This document shows positions 1 through 6,490 of a stretch of 21,078 bases of DNA, one piece after another. The position numbers were made by a program, and so were the translations under genes. The stretch's first letter is position 1; each line of letters begins with the position of its first letter. Source of the stretch: a virus; IMG/VR virus record IMGVR_UViG_3300035698_008862, positions 1 to 21,078 of that record, one strand, 5' to 3'. The notes under the pieces are model-generated. The model was not told where the DNA came from. It saw only the letters and a list, made by a program, of their open reading frames with translations, and made no database searches.

Positions 1-39
1 CGCTGCTTGCAACCCTGCTGCTAAATGTGTTACCGCCAT
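1..39 (-). CDS. Start of a leftward phage gene, cut by the window edge
   Basis: Only 13 codons are visible, reading MAVTHLAAGLQAA. A clear ribosome site (AAGGAG, overlapping the end of the upstream gene) lies just before the ATG, so a real start is likely. N-termini of the form MAVTHxAA occur in small virion-associated phage proteins of unknown function. That likeness is from memory and rests on very few residues. It is the last visible member of the leftward packaging/virion operon. Confidence 0.55.
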   Translation of the reverse strand, partial: MAVTHLAAGLQAA

Positions 40-40
40 G

Positions 41-199
41 TTATTTCTCCTTAATGTTTGGTATCTCTGTTTTAAGTTTCTCTAAATCATCATTTGAAAC
101 TTTGCCAGTTAACTTATGCTCCTCAACCTTGCCTGTTGCTGCACGTGTAATCTGCACTGTAAATTCTATTTCACTTTCTTGTCCGCTAAGGTTTGCCAT
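41..199 (-). CDS. Small hypothetical phage protein, 52 aa
   Basis: The protein begins MANLSGQESEIEFTV and ends LEKLKTEIPNIKEK. It is short, charged and without a signal peptide or membrane segment. An AGGGGG ribosome site lies 6 bases before the ATG, and the stop is two bases from the next gene's ATG, so it is embedded in the operon. The N-terminal half could form a beta hairpin and the C-terminal 15 residues a helix. I do not recognise a family. Its place in a leftward run of virion-like genes suggests a structural or assembly accessory role, which is inference from position only. Confidence 0.6.
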   Translation of the reverse strand: MANLSGQESEIEFTVQITRAATGKVEEHKLTGKVSNDDLEKLKTEIPNIKEK

Positions 200-214
200 G
201 CTGTCCCCCTTCTA

Positions 215-596
215 TTAAGCGTTACCTGCTGTGATCGTGTGGCCGGTCACTGACATAGGCAAGCCGTTACTGATCGTCGTTGTGCTCAACGTCATCTCTA
301 CGCCGACTGACCCATCCATCACGAACGCGTCTGCTGAGGTAGTAATCCGGTACCAGGCCGCTGTGCCTGCTGCCGCACCGGTTGTGTCCGGTGGCGTGTT
401 AGGCGTCAATATGCCCCGAGGCAGCTGCTGCCGCGAATACACCCGAGAATGTGAACGTTGCTAATAGCGTGGTCGCTGCGCCGCCTGTCGCCGGTCTACT
501 GCCATTGTATATCTTAATCTTAGCGCCCGAGCCGGCCTGTGCGGTGATCTCGTCTAACTGGTTATTTCGAAGCCCTACTACGTATCCTAGTGCCAT
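215..596 (-). pseudogene. Virion-like small protein gene split by a +1 frameshift
   Basis: Two overlapping frames together give one protein of about 126 residues. The first frame reads MALGYVVGLRNNQLDEITAQ and continues through KIYNGSRPATGGAATTLLAT to FAAAAASG. The second carries on with ILTPNTPPDTTGAAAGTAAW and ends SVTGHTITAGNA. I recognise the joined pattern (MALxY..RNxxLD, KIYxGxRPATGGAATTLLAT, T.DTTGxAxGTAxWYR, TxxTITAGNA) as a widespread family of phage proteins encoded near capsid or tail genes, of unknown exact role. The frames meet at a run of four G (C on the plus strand, 414-417). Removing one G restores S-G-I-L-T-P-N exactly. The first frame alone stops 65 residues in, after an unrelated HIDA tail. 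Either the copy is broken, it is recoded, or the sequence has an extra base. Confidence 0.75.
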
Positions 597-608
597 CTGG
601 TGTTCCCC

Positions 609-1160
609 TTATGAATTCACGAAGGCGGCCAGCTTAGCTGCCACCTCGTCGTGTTTAGCTTTCGCTGCGGCCATGTCGCGTTCAACTGCCGCCTTCTGAG
701 CTGTTGCTAACTGGATCTCTTCCTTTATGCGTTGCAGCTCCACTCGTGCCGCCGCTGCGGCTTTCAGGGCCGCTGCCTCTTTAGCCTGGGCCGCTGCTGC
801 GCCTTTCGACTCAATGCCTGCTGCCTTCAGTTTAGCCTTGGTGATCAGGCTAGCCGCTTGGGCCTTACCTTCTGCTAGGTCCATTCTAAGTTCCTCGGCC
901 TGTCTGGCCGCTTCTGCCTCGCCATCTGCACGCTGTTCTAAGTACCCTGCTTGGTCCCTCGCTGCGTCCGCTGCTAGCTTTTCACGTTGCTTAGTAAGGC
1001 TGACTATTGCTACTTCGTTTTCAGCGCGGAATTGAGCGATCTGGTCCGTCTTTTCTAGCAAGTCAGCGACCTCTAGTAAACTCTTAAATTGGTTGGCTAG
1101 CGTCTTAAGCCCTTTGGCTGACGCGTTAAGGCTGGGTTCAAACTGTTTGTTATTTGCCAT
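609..1160 (-). CDS. Alanine-rich coiled-coil phage protein, 183 aa
   Basis: The protein is almost wholly helical and rich in Ala, Glu, Lys and Gln, with long heptad-like stretches from about residue 25 to the C-terminus (for example LLEVADLLEKTDQIAQFRAE and QRIKEEIQLATAQKAAVERD). There is no signal peptide or membrane segment. A ribosome site (AAGGAAC) precedes the ATG, and the stop of the upstream gene is only two bases away. Coiled-coil proteins at this place in phage virion operons can be scaffolding, tail-tube or fibre-attachment components. I cannot choose between these from sequence. The DNA is strongly G+C-biased at third positions because of the Ala codons, which also creates a long false open frame on the opposite strand. 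Confidence 0.75.
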   Translation of the reverse strand: MANNKQFEPSLNASAKGLKTLANQFKSLLEVADLLEKTDQIAQFRAENEVAIVSLTKQREKLAADAARDQAGYLEQRADGEAEAARQAEELRMDLAEGKAQAASLITKAKLKAAGIESKGAAAAQAKEAAALKAAAAARVELQRIKEEIQLATAQKAAVERDMAAAKAKHDEVAAKLAAFVNS

Positions 1161-1161
1161 G

Positions 1162-1524
1162 TTAGTTCCTTATGCTTGATGCGCGACGTAGCAAGATAAA
1201 GACATCGATGTCCATACCGGCGCCAGTGCACAACGGTCGAATATAGCGGGTAAGCTCTTGAATTTGTTCAAGTCCTGCCGCCGTGAATGTAATCGCGTTA
1301 CCCTGCGGATCAGTAAGAATCGCCCAGGTAGTGCCGTCATTGGACCCCTGCAGTGATATCGATCCGCCGTTAAATGTACCGATCGCCTGTATCGAGCGGT
1401 CTGCATACTCGACGTATTCCAGTGGTGCTGGTGAGGCGTCTGACGCATCTAGGTTGTTGTACTCAACTAGAAGGGATGTCCCATCCATGCTGCCGACGTG
1501 TTCTTTTGTGATTACAAGTGCCAT
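1162..1524 (-). CDS. Beta-rich virion-like hypothetical protein, 120 aa
   Basis: It starts MALVITKEHVGSMDGTSLL and includes GTFNGGSISLQGSNDGTTWA, a pattern seen in small jelly-roll or immunoglobulin-like phage decoration and appendage proteins (a strand, a 'SNDGTTW' turn, a strand). It ends with a basic tail, LLRRASSIRN. The start is set by TGGAGCG eight bases upstream. It is the first gene after the large terminase, and the gap between them (66 bases) has no further gene. The role is inferred from its look and neighbours. No specific family is claimed. Confidence 0.65.
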   Translation of the reverse strand: MALVITKEHVGSMDGTSLLVEYNNLDASDASPAPLEYVEYADRSIQAIGTFNGGSISLQGSNDGTTWAILTDPQGNAITFTAAGLEQIQELTRYIRPLCTGAGMDIDVFILLRRASSIRN

Positions 1525-1590
1525 GTGTTCGCTCCATTAGGCTTGGTGAGAAGTATTCAAGCTCATAGAATATACGCGTCCACCTGTGCG

Positions 1591-4176
1591 TTAATATCCC
1601 ATTTCAGGATCCAGTGGCACGAAGGCCTCCTCAGTCTGCTTCTGACGCCTGATCTCTGGCATCGTAGGAATAGCAAACGTGAGTGCTAGTGAGTCGCCAT
1701 CGTCGGGTGACTTAACACCCCGCTTCTTGGCGTCGTCTTTAGACTCGAGCAGCAGCTCGCCACCTCGGTATGAATACCGCAGCGCCGTTAAGTCAACCTG
1801 CAGCTGATCGCCGTGTATCGCTGCGCCTTTCAGCCACTCTCGCATCTCGCCCCACATATAAGCTCGCATGTTGTAATAGATGCCGTCGCCCATCCTTATC
1901 GACGCATTGACGTCCTCTACTATTCTGATCGTCTTACCTCTCACAACTTTGTCCGGGTACCAGCCCCTCATGATGTCGGCCACACCTGCGCCGATGCCGA
2001 TCGTGTCCACTGCTATCTGCTCTGGTATCTCACCATATGCCCTGATCTCGGCGCGTGCACGGCTGGCCACCTGCATGACGTCTAACTTAGCTAGCGATAT
2101 CTGCTTGAGCAGCAGCCTGCCTCTACGGATCGTGATTGACGACTTATCGTCACCGAAGCGGGCTACGTCAATACCGACTCGCAGCTTGCCTGTCCCTTGC
2201 ACCTCGAACGGGCCTCGTTGCATGGCTGCCTTGACGGCCTCGCCGGTGATGAACGCATTGACGACTGACGCCTCGTAGTTCCTGTCGATCTCCTGCGCAA
2301 CAATGACGGCGTCCAGGTCCTCACACTGCTTGTCATACCAGGCTTGGTCCTTACGTGGATCTTCCCTCCAATCGAAGATGAACACACGGATCTTGCCGCC
2401 ATGACGCTTGCGATAGAACGGGTTACCGGCGCCGTGCGGTGTCGACACGTCGATCTTACAGTTTGAAGTCTGAGAGAGCGCAGCGTCTATAAGCTCTGGC
2501 TGTTCGTAGAACGCGCTATTGTGAGTAATGATGTGGTTGTCAGTCATATACAAGCCATCTGCGTTAGAAACGCTAATACATCGAGTTATAGCAGGCGTTA
2601 AGTCTTTGGTTACTGATACTATCGTTCTATTTAATTTATTACTGCGCTTAACCATTTTATTGAGTTTTCTGCTCAATCTAAACGGGATTATGTGTGCTGG
2701 TAATCTAATGTTTAAAATATTCATATCAAGATAACTGTCTTTTCTGCTATCCGATTTAATGCGATGCGAAGCAACCCCACCAAGCGACTGCACCAAAAAC
2801 TTAACATCCAAGGCCATCTGTGCCGAACATGTATGAAATGTAAGCATTGAACTTGACGCGCTGCCATCTGTGTCCATTAAACCCTGCAGCAATGAAATTC
2901 TTTCACCTACTGACGATAATAAATACTTGCTAGGTATATGTTTGTCTTTAGATGTTAGTCCATAAATGCCAGCGGCTTTAGCGCCACATATCATTTTATT
3001 GTTATTACCTCTTGGAGATTTACCTTTACCGTTCCCCCCAACAATCCGATATGTATAATCTTTATCAAATGATAGTTTGTAGCCAGTAGGTAAGCTTTTC
3101 TCTACCTCTGCAACAGATTCAGCATCAGCACTTGTAAATGTTATTGAAGTAGTTTTAGCAGATAAACACCCATCACCCAACAAAGAACCTACTAGATATG
3201 GGTTTAAAGGCAAGCTTTCAGTAATTTGGGTAAATTGAACTGCATGGTTATCTGGTAGCTCATATAAATATTGGGTTTGACCCCGCGGGCTAATATATAA
3301 ATACTTTTCTGCAATCTCATGAGTTCGCATTGTCTTGTTTATGCGCTTACCCCATACTTTGCTTACATCCCACAAATGATTAGGTGTTGCTTTAATTTTA
3401 GAGCCATCACTAAATTCAATGGTATGCGTTTCATGCAAGCCAACATCATTTATACCTATTACCGTTTGTGGCAAACCATCTGCCCCACTGATTACCTCCC
3501 CGACAATAATATCCCCAAGCCTTTTGTAGCCGTAAGGCGTGACTATATTGCTATCAACATCACCCGCTTCGTCTTTGAAGTAGATCGACGCACGCCCACC
3601 TCGACCAATGTTGTTGCCGGCCTCGCCAATAATGGCGCTGCCATTCTCTGGGTTAATAATCCGCATGAAAGGCGCGTGCACCTTGACGTGCCACTTCCTT
3701 GGCTTAAACTCTGGCGGCAAGAAGTCGATGAACGATCTTACCTTCCAAAACAATGAGTTAGGGTTATTGACGTCGTCCACGTAGGTTTCCTTACGGCTGC
3801 CGAAGCCGATCACCGTACCTGGGTAGAAGGTCCACATCCACACTGAGAATGCGACGCATAGCCATGAGACGCCCATGTCCCTTGACTTCTCTGCTAGTCC
3901 GTCCTCTCCTCTACGCCAGCGATCATGCAGCCACTGGATGAAGTCCTGCTGCCTTGGGAATAGCACGAACGGCATCGTCGTTGGTAGGCTCCGTTCGGCC
4001 ATACGTGGATCGAAGGTCATGCCCATATCGTTAATGAAGTCGATGGGGTTTTCTTTGTAGTGGGCTTTGAGTGCGGCTAGGTCGAACCCTGGCTCGCGTA
4101 TCCGTTTCAGTAGCGCATGGCGCTGCTCATAGACCTGTGTGTATTCTGGCTTCAGCCAGTCGATGTCGTAGTCCAC
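1591..4176 (-). CDS. terL: Terminase large subunit precursor containing an intein, 861 aa
   Basis: This is the ATPase-nuclease motor that packages DNA into the prohead and cuts the concatemer. The ATPase N-half has a Walker A-type motif AEKSRDMGVSW (residues 95-105) and a Walker B SIYFKDE (197-203). The nuclease C-half has GIDVARFGDDKS (D670), AVDTIGIGAG (D724) and SPDDGDSLAL (D825-D828), the expected acidic RNase H-like set. Residues 204-553 are an intein. Without it the protein is 511 residues, normal for TerL, and Walker B reads KDESAFYEQPE, as in relatives. The start codon is GTG, overlapping the TAG of the upstream gene (TAGTG), so translation is probably coupled. Packaging needs protein splicing, since the insert interrupts Walker B. 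Mature neighbours in the operon are TerS upstream and virion-like genes downstream. Confidence 0.95.
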   Translation of the reverse strand: MDYDIDWLKPEYTQVYEQRHALLKRIREPGFDLAALKAHYKENPIDFINDMGMTFDPRMAERSLPTTMPFVLFPRQQDFIQWLHDRWRRGEDGLAEKSRDMGVSWLCVAFSVWMWTFYPGTVIGFGSRKETYVDDVNNPNSLFWKVRSFIDFLPPEFKPRKWHVKVHAPFMRIINPENGSAIIGEAGNNIGRGGRASIYFKDEAGDVDSNIVTPYGYKRLGDIIVGEVISGADGLPQTVIGINDVGLHETHTIEFSDGSKIKATPNHLWDVSKVWGKRINKTMRTHEIAEKYLYISPRGQTQYLYELPDNHAVQFTQITESLPLNPYLVGSLLGDGCLSAKTTSITFTSADAESVAEVEKSLPTGYKLSFDKDYTYRIVGGNGKGKSPRGNNNKMICGAKAAGIYGLTSKDKHIPSKYLLSSVGERISLLQGLMDTDGSASSSMLTFHTCSAQMALDVKFLVQSLGGVASHRIKSDSRKDSYLDMNILNIRLPAHIIPFRLSRKLNKMVKRSNKLNRTIVSVTKDLTPAITRCISVSNADGLYMTDNHIITHNSAFYEQPELIDAALSQTSNCKIDVSTPHGAGNPFYRKRHGGKIRVFIFDWREDPRKDQAWYDKQCEDLDAVIVAQEIDRNYEASVVNAFITGEAVKAAMQRGPFEVQGTGKLRVGIDVARFGDDKSSITIRRGRLLLKQISLAKLDVMQVASRARAEIRAYGEIPEQIAVDTIGIGAGVADIMRGWYPDKVVRGKTIRIVEDVNASIRMGDGIYYNMRAYMWGEMREWLKGAAIHGDQLQVDLTALRYSYRGGELLLESKDDAKKRGVKSPDDGDSLALTFAIPTMPEIRRQKQTEEAFVPLDPEMGY
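2518..3567 (-). mobile_element. Class 3-type intein with LAGLIDADG homing endonuclease in TerL
   Basis: The intein spans precursor residues A204 to N553 and is followed by Ser554 as the +1 residue. Block A begins AGDVDSNIVTPYGYKRLGD, with Ala instead of the usual Cys/Ser at position 1. Block B reads KATPNHLW, with T264, H267 and W269. Block F is TRCISVSNADGLYM with C533, and block G is IITHN|S with T551, H552 and N553. The W269-C533-T551 set plus non-nucleophilic residue 1 matches the WCT signature of class 3 inteins. Two LAGLIDADG helices are present, LVGSLLGDG (328-336) and LQGLMDTDG (430-438), so it codes a homing endonuclease and is probably mobile. The insert is visibly richer in A and T than the flanking terminase exteins, as expected for transferred DNA. 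Splicing itself is inferred. Confidence 0.93.
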
Positions 4177-4364
4177 TAGTCTTCTACCACCTGCCTGAAA
4201 GTGTACTCATCCGTATCAAGATCGTAGGCCACTACCACCTCGCCATCTAGCCCTGTGCCGGTTGTCTTGAAGCCTCTGCTGGCTAGCTCCCTGATCATGT
4301 CACCCTTATTCTCGATGCCGCCTATGTCCGCGTCCGTGAGTATCGCCTCTGCTTTAAATGTCAT
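4176..4364 (-). CDS. Small hypothetical protein between TerS and TerL, 62 aa
   Basis: It starts MTFKAEAILTDADIGGIENK and ends DEYTFRQVVED. Both ends overlap neighbours: TAATG with the small terminase and TAGTG with the large one. It is therefore translationally coupled inside the packaging operon. No motif is recognised. The pattern GLDGEVVVAYDLDTDEYTF looks like three short beta strands. Its first five residues (MTFKA) equal those of the upstream small terminase, perhaps chance or a small duplication of a start region. A packaging-related role is inference from position. Confidence 0.7.
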   Translation of the reverse strand: MTFKAEAILTDADIGGIENKGDMIRELASRGFKTTGTGLDGEVVVAYDLDTDEYTFRQVVED

Positions 4365-5137
4365 TATGTCTTCCCTATTGCTTTCAGGTATGCCTCTTCG
4401 GCGGTTAGGTTAACTACCACTGCTTGCGATTGAATGGGGCCGCCGTCTGCACCTGTTACCTCTTGCTTATCAGTGAACAGCTTCAGGTGTCTGCCTAGCA
4501 GCTCGAGGCCTGCTACTTTAGGATGCGTCTTAACTTCCACCCCTTCCTTGGTAGTCTTGATGCCTGCGAACAGCGACTTGACGCCCGGCGGTAGGTTGCG
4601 AGTGTCCTTGACGAATACCTCGCTGATGCCATCGCCAAAGCATTCCTTGCATTCGGGGTTTGGATCCTTACGCTTGTCATAGCCGCTGCCACCCTCGGGG
4701 TCAAACGACGGCACCTTAGCGCCCTTCTTAACATTATCAACCTTATCGTTGTGTTCACTCTCATACTCCCAGAACTCATTTGGTGTACGTTGGTAGCGAT
4801 TGCCATCGCCCCAGCAGAAGCGGCAGCAGTGGCGCCTGTGTTCGACCAACTCACCAGGGTCGGCCATCGCTATGTTGTTGATCTCGCGCAGTACGTTGTC
4901 AGCCGTGACGTGAGTGCGCTGAGAGCGTTGGTCCATCGCCCGCTGCAGCATCGCCTGCACTTCAGGTGCTCTCAGTACGCGTGACGCATTATTTTCTGTA
5001 TAGCCCGCTCGCAGGGCTGCCTTGTAGATGTTCATTTGTGGATCTGCGAGCAGCTCCTCGACGAAGCGCAGCCGCATTGTGCCTGATCGGTCGATCTTCT
5101 TCTTCTTCTCTCCAGGCGACTTGGCTTTGAATGTCAT
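4364..5137 (-). CDS. terS: Terminase small subunit, 257 aa, with zinc-binding cysteines
   Basis: This is the DNA-recognition partner of TerL. Residues about 20-100 have the Terminase_2-type layout: a helix-turn-helix around MNIYKAALRAGYTENNASRV, then LRAPEVQAMLQRAMDQ and the helix VTADNVLREINNIAMADPGE. A cysteine cluster follows, CCRFCWGDG (C104, C105, C108) and CKECFGDG (C163, C166), a probable zinc site known in many small terminases with this domain. The C-terminal part (KVAGLELLGRHLKLFTDKQE) matches the usual TerS tail that leads to the TerL contact. It lies directly upstream of TerL and overlaps both neighbours. The start ATG overlaps the stop of the upstream gene (ATGA). Confidence 0.9.
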   Translation of the reverse strand: MTFKAKSPGEKKKKIDRSGTMRLRFVEELLADPQMNIYKAALRAGYTENNASRVLRAPEVQAMLQRAMDQRSQRTHVTADNVLREINNIAMADPGELVEHRRHCCRFCWGDGNRYQRTPNEFWEYESEHNDKVDNVKKGAKVPSFDPEGGSGYDKRKDPNPECKECFGDGISEVFVKDTRNLPPGVKSLFAGIKTTKEGVEVKTHPKVAGLELLGRHLKLFTDKQEVTGADGGPIQSQAVVVNLTAEEAYLKAIGKT

Positions 5138-5541
5138 GACTTACTTTCTATGTGTAATCCTAGCGCCCTGTTGTACATCTCGGCTAGGCTGGATAGGCTT
5201 TGCAGCCTCGTTCTATATAATCTACGGTGTCTGAAGCGGGCCCGCGAATCGGTCCACTCTTGCACCTTAACCTCGACGTTTGGATCGTCGTAGGCGTCTA
5301 TCTGCATGAGATACTTGATCGCCGACTTATGAGTCAGTCCGGCGCGGTCCGCTAACGCAACGGCGCATCGCCACTCCCCGTCAATGCTAGCCGCTAGCGC
5401 GGCTCTTGGGTTCCTCGTCGGCTCGACTCTTAACTTCAGGCGTATTGATAAACTCGATAAACTGCTGCACAAGCCGGTGCGCAACTGAGTCGTTATCGAC
5501 CTTTGGGCTAAAGGTAATTTCCATATCGATAGAACCATCAT
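5134..5541 (-). CDS. Winged-helix-like protein upstream of TerS; start uncertain
   Basis: The frame is open for 135 codons from the ATG at 5541, but the first 52 or so codons lie inside the preceding 62-codon gene and read like out-of-frame sequence. The credible part begins near AALAASIDGEWRCAVALADR and continues GLTHKSAIKYLMQIDAY then VKVQEWTDSRARFRHRRLY. This resembles a winged helix-turn-helix with a basic wing. No ATG or GTG lies at the natural start. TTG codons at 'QLRTG' and 'TGLCS' and a non-standard ATT before DGEW are the alternatives. The stop overlaps the TerS ATG (ATGA). It could be a packaging or late-gene DNA-binding protein. The reading frame is more certain than the start. 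Confidence 0.6.
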   Translation of the reverse strand: MMVLSIWKLPLAQRSITTQLRTGLCSSLSSLSIRLKLRVEPTRNPRAALAASIDGEWRCAVALADRAGLTHKSAIKYLMQIDAYDDPNVEVKVQEWTDSRARFRHRRLYRTRLQSLSSLAEMYNRALGLHIESKS

Positions 5542-5575
5542 CTCTGTCCTTTACTTTAATAAGCGCTGAAGCCAT
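5387..5575 (-). CDS. First gene of the leftward packaging operon, 62 aa
   Basis: It begins MASALIKVKDRDDGSIDMEI and runs through FSPKVDNDSVAHRLVQQFIE to EEPKSRASG. A good ribosome site (AAAGAGGG) precedes the ATG and a strong extended -10 promoter lies about 34 bases upstream, so this is the promoter-proximal gene of the leftward block. It is acidic, soluble and probably a beta hairpin plus one helix. I recognise the style (a short protein naming its own beta sheet before a helix 'xxVAxxLxxxFxxFI') from phage early-late boundary genes but cannot assign a function. Confidence 0.7.
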   Translation of the reverse strand: MASALIKVKDRDDGSIDMEITFSPKVDNDSVAHRLVQQFIEFINTPEVKSRADEEPKSRASG

Positions 5576-5608
5576 GCGGTAAACCCTCTTTAATATCTAT
5601 TTGGACAG

Positions 5609-5639
5609 ATTATATCACTTTATTTATCAACATATACAA
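5609..5639 (-). promoter_or_regulatory. Extended -10 promoter for the leftward packaging operon
   Basis: On the minus strand the sequence TGATATAAT (5609-5617) is a perfect -10 with the TGn extension. A weak -35, TTGTAT (5634-5639), sits 19 bases upstream. The predicted transcript starts near 5602, leaving a leader of about 26 bases before the first ATG at 5575. One arm of an 11-base inverted repeat overlaps the -35. Promoter use is inferred from sequence. Confidence 0.6.
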
Positions 5640-5830
5640 CAACTTATGCAATTAATTTGCAAATTACCTCCTCCGCGTCTTTCCTATTTATATCCAAGGG
5701 TATATAGTAGAGCCTGTTGTTTAGTTATTAAGTTGTTGTTTTAGTTAGGACGGCTCTGATGGAAACGCTGGTTTCTTAGCCCACGAAGACCTCACAAATC
5801 TTTCGCCTCGTCAGTCACCTAGTGTTGCGC

Positions 5831-5914
5831 ATGAGGGTACAACCTACCACTACAGGGAAACGCACCACCAAGGCACTGACAGAGATCCAAGGCACTGGCG
5901 ACGACGAAGATTAA
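5831..5914 (+). CDS. Possible 27-residue leader peptide or small protein
   Basis: The ORF reads MRVQPTTTGKRTTKALTEIQ then GTGDDED. It ends immediately before a two-hairpin module in the same way that two annotated genes downstream do (stop, then ACCATCAGCTGCAG). That parallel is the main support. Against it, no Shine-Dalgarno sequence precedes the ATG. GTG (5822) and TTG (5825) are other in-frame starts. A direct repeat inside the ORF (CCAAGGCACTG twice) encodes KALTE and QGTGD in different frames, so it does not look selected as protein. Confidence 0.25.
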   Translation: MRVQPTTTGKRTTKALTEIQGTGDDED

Positions 5915-5915
5915 T

Positions 5916-5970
5916 AAACCATCAGCTGCAGCGCATCACGGTGTGCTGCAACGGATCGTTTTGAATCCGA
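5916..5970 (+). repeat. Two-hairpin intergenic module, copy 1
   Basis: ACCATCAGCTGCAGC is followed by a hairpin built on GCAGCGCA/TGTGCTGC, then a second hairpin CGGAT-loop-ATCCG with loop CGTTTTGA. The module fills the space before an AGGAG ribosome site. Near-identical modules occur at 6416 and 7654. Confidence 0.85.
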
Positions 5971-5985
5971 CCACAGGAGAATATC

Positions 5986-6174
5986 ATGTCTTATCAATTA
6001 CCTACAATTGCAGTACCTTCTTACTATGAAGGCGACACTATTAAAAACTTTGTCAACCTTAACGTGTCGCTCGGTACTTTCCCGAAAGACGCTATCGTTT
6101 CTAAAGTAATCAACGGCCATGCCATCATAATAGGGGCCATCAACGGCGGCGAGTTCGCTGCCTTATCTAACTAA
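5986..6174 (+). CDS. Small hypothetical protein, 62 aa
   Basis: It starts MSYQLPTIAVPSYYEGDTIK and ends NGGEFAALSN. The start is set by CACAGGAGAATATC just upstream. The rest alternates hydrophobic residues (AIVSKVINGHAIIIGAINGG), which suggests a small beta-barrel or a single short amphipathic sheet rather than a membrane helix. It is the first firm gene of the rightward operon, between the divergent control region and a similar small gene. No family recognised. Confidence 0.7.
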   Translation: MSYQLPTIAVPSYYEGDTIKNFVNLNVSLGTFPKDAIVSKVINGHAIIIGAINGGEFAALSN

Positions 6175-6199
6175 AACCATCAGCCATTAGGAGATTCAC

Positions 6200-6415
6200 A
6201 TGAGAACTTACAATTACTATCAAGTGTCAGCGAACCACGCCGAGGGCGGCAAATACATCCTCTATGGCAGCTACGTCAGAAGTGACTGCCAATATGAATT
6301 GAACGAGGAACGTGACGGTTGGAAAGATGAAGGCTACAGCAGCTTCCGCGTCGTCACCCTTCAAGTAGAGGGCGCTCCAGACCCTACCGTGTACGACCAA
6401 GAAGAGCTAGAATAA
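6200..6415 (+). CDS. Small hypothetical protein, 71 aa
   Basis: It begins MRTYNYYQVSANHAEGGKYI and ends YDQEELE. The ATG follows TTAGGAGATTCAC. It is Tyr-rich and acidic toward the C-terminus, with an alternating pattern (LYGSYVRSDCQYELNEER) suggesting a small beta sheet. There is no signal peptide. It lies 25 bases after the previous gene, and its stop codon runs straight into hairpin module 2. Function unknown. The position in a cluster of small orphan genes suits host-takeover or anti-defence functions, which is speculation. Confidence 0.7.
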   Translation: MRTYNYYQVSANHAEGGKYILYGSYVRSDCQYELNEERDGWKDEGYSSFRVVTLQVEGAPDPTVYDQEELE

Positions 6416-6470
6416 ACCATCAGCTGCAGCGCATCACGGTGTGCTGCAACGGATTGTTTGATCCGATAAC
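6416..6470 (+). repeat. Two-hairpin intergenic module, copy 2
   Basis: The first hairpin is identical to copy 1 (GCAGCGCATCACGGTGTGCTGC). The second is CGGAT-TGTTTG-ATCCG, with a loop that differs from copy 1 while the stem is unchanged. The stop codon of the preceding gene abuts it, and CATAGGAG follows. Confidence 0.85.
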
Positions 6471-6490
6471 CCAACCATAGGAGAAACATC

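Larger units (their letters stand above)
5576..5985. other. Divergent control region between leftward and rightward operons
   Basis: This 410-base gap separates two divergent transcription units. The left 170 bases are A+T-rich and hold the leftward promoter, an imperfect palindrome GCAATTAATTTGC (5648-5660), and two 11-base arms in inverted orientation, ACAACAACTTA (5636-5646) and TAAGTTGTTGT (5729-5739). Possible rightward promoter elements (TTGTTT 5717-5722 with TTTAGT 5740-5745, or TATAGT 5703-5708) are weak. The right part has a direct repeat CCAAGGCACTG (5868-5878 and 5887-5897), a weak 27-codon ORF and the first two-hairpin module. Confidence 0.6.

Noticed and set aside
727-1035. Long plus-strand open frame rich in Ala and Ser
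   Set aside because: It is the mirror of the Ala-rich coiled-coil gene at 609-1160, has no ribosome site and lies against the operon direction.
2518-3567. Group I intron with a LAGLIDADG gene in terL
   Set aside because: The reading frame is open through the whole insert and splicing-domain blocks A, B, F and G flank the endonuclease, which fits an intein and not an intron.
3319-3756. 145-codon plus-strand open frame inside the intein region
   Set aside because: It covers the junction of extein and intein on the opposite strand, has no ribosome site, and the sense strand has strong motif support.
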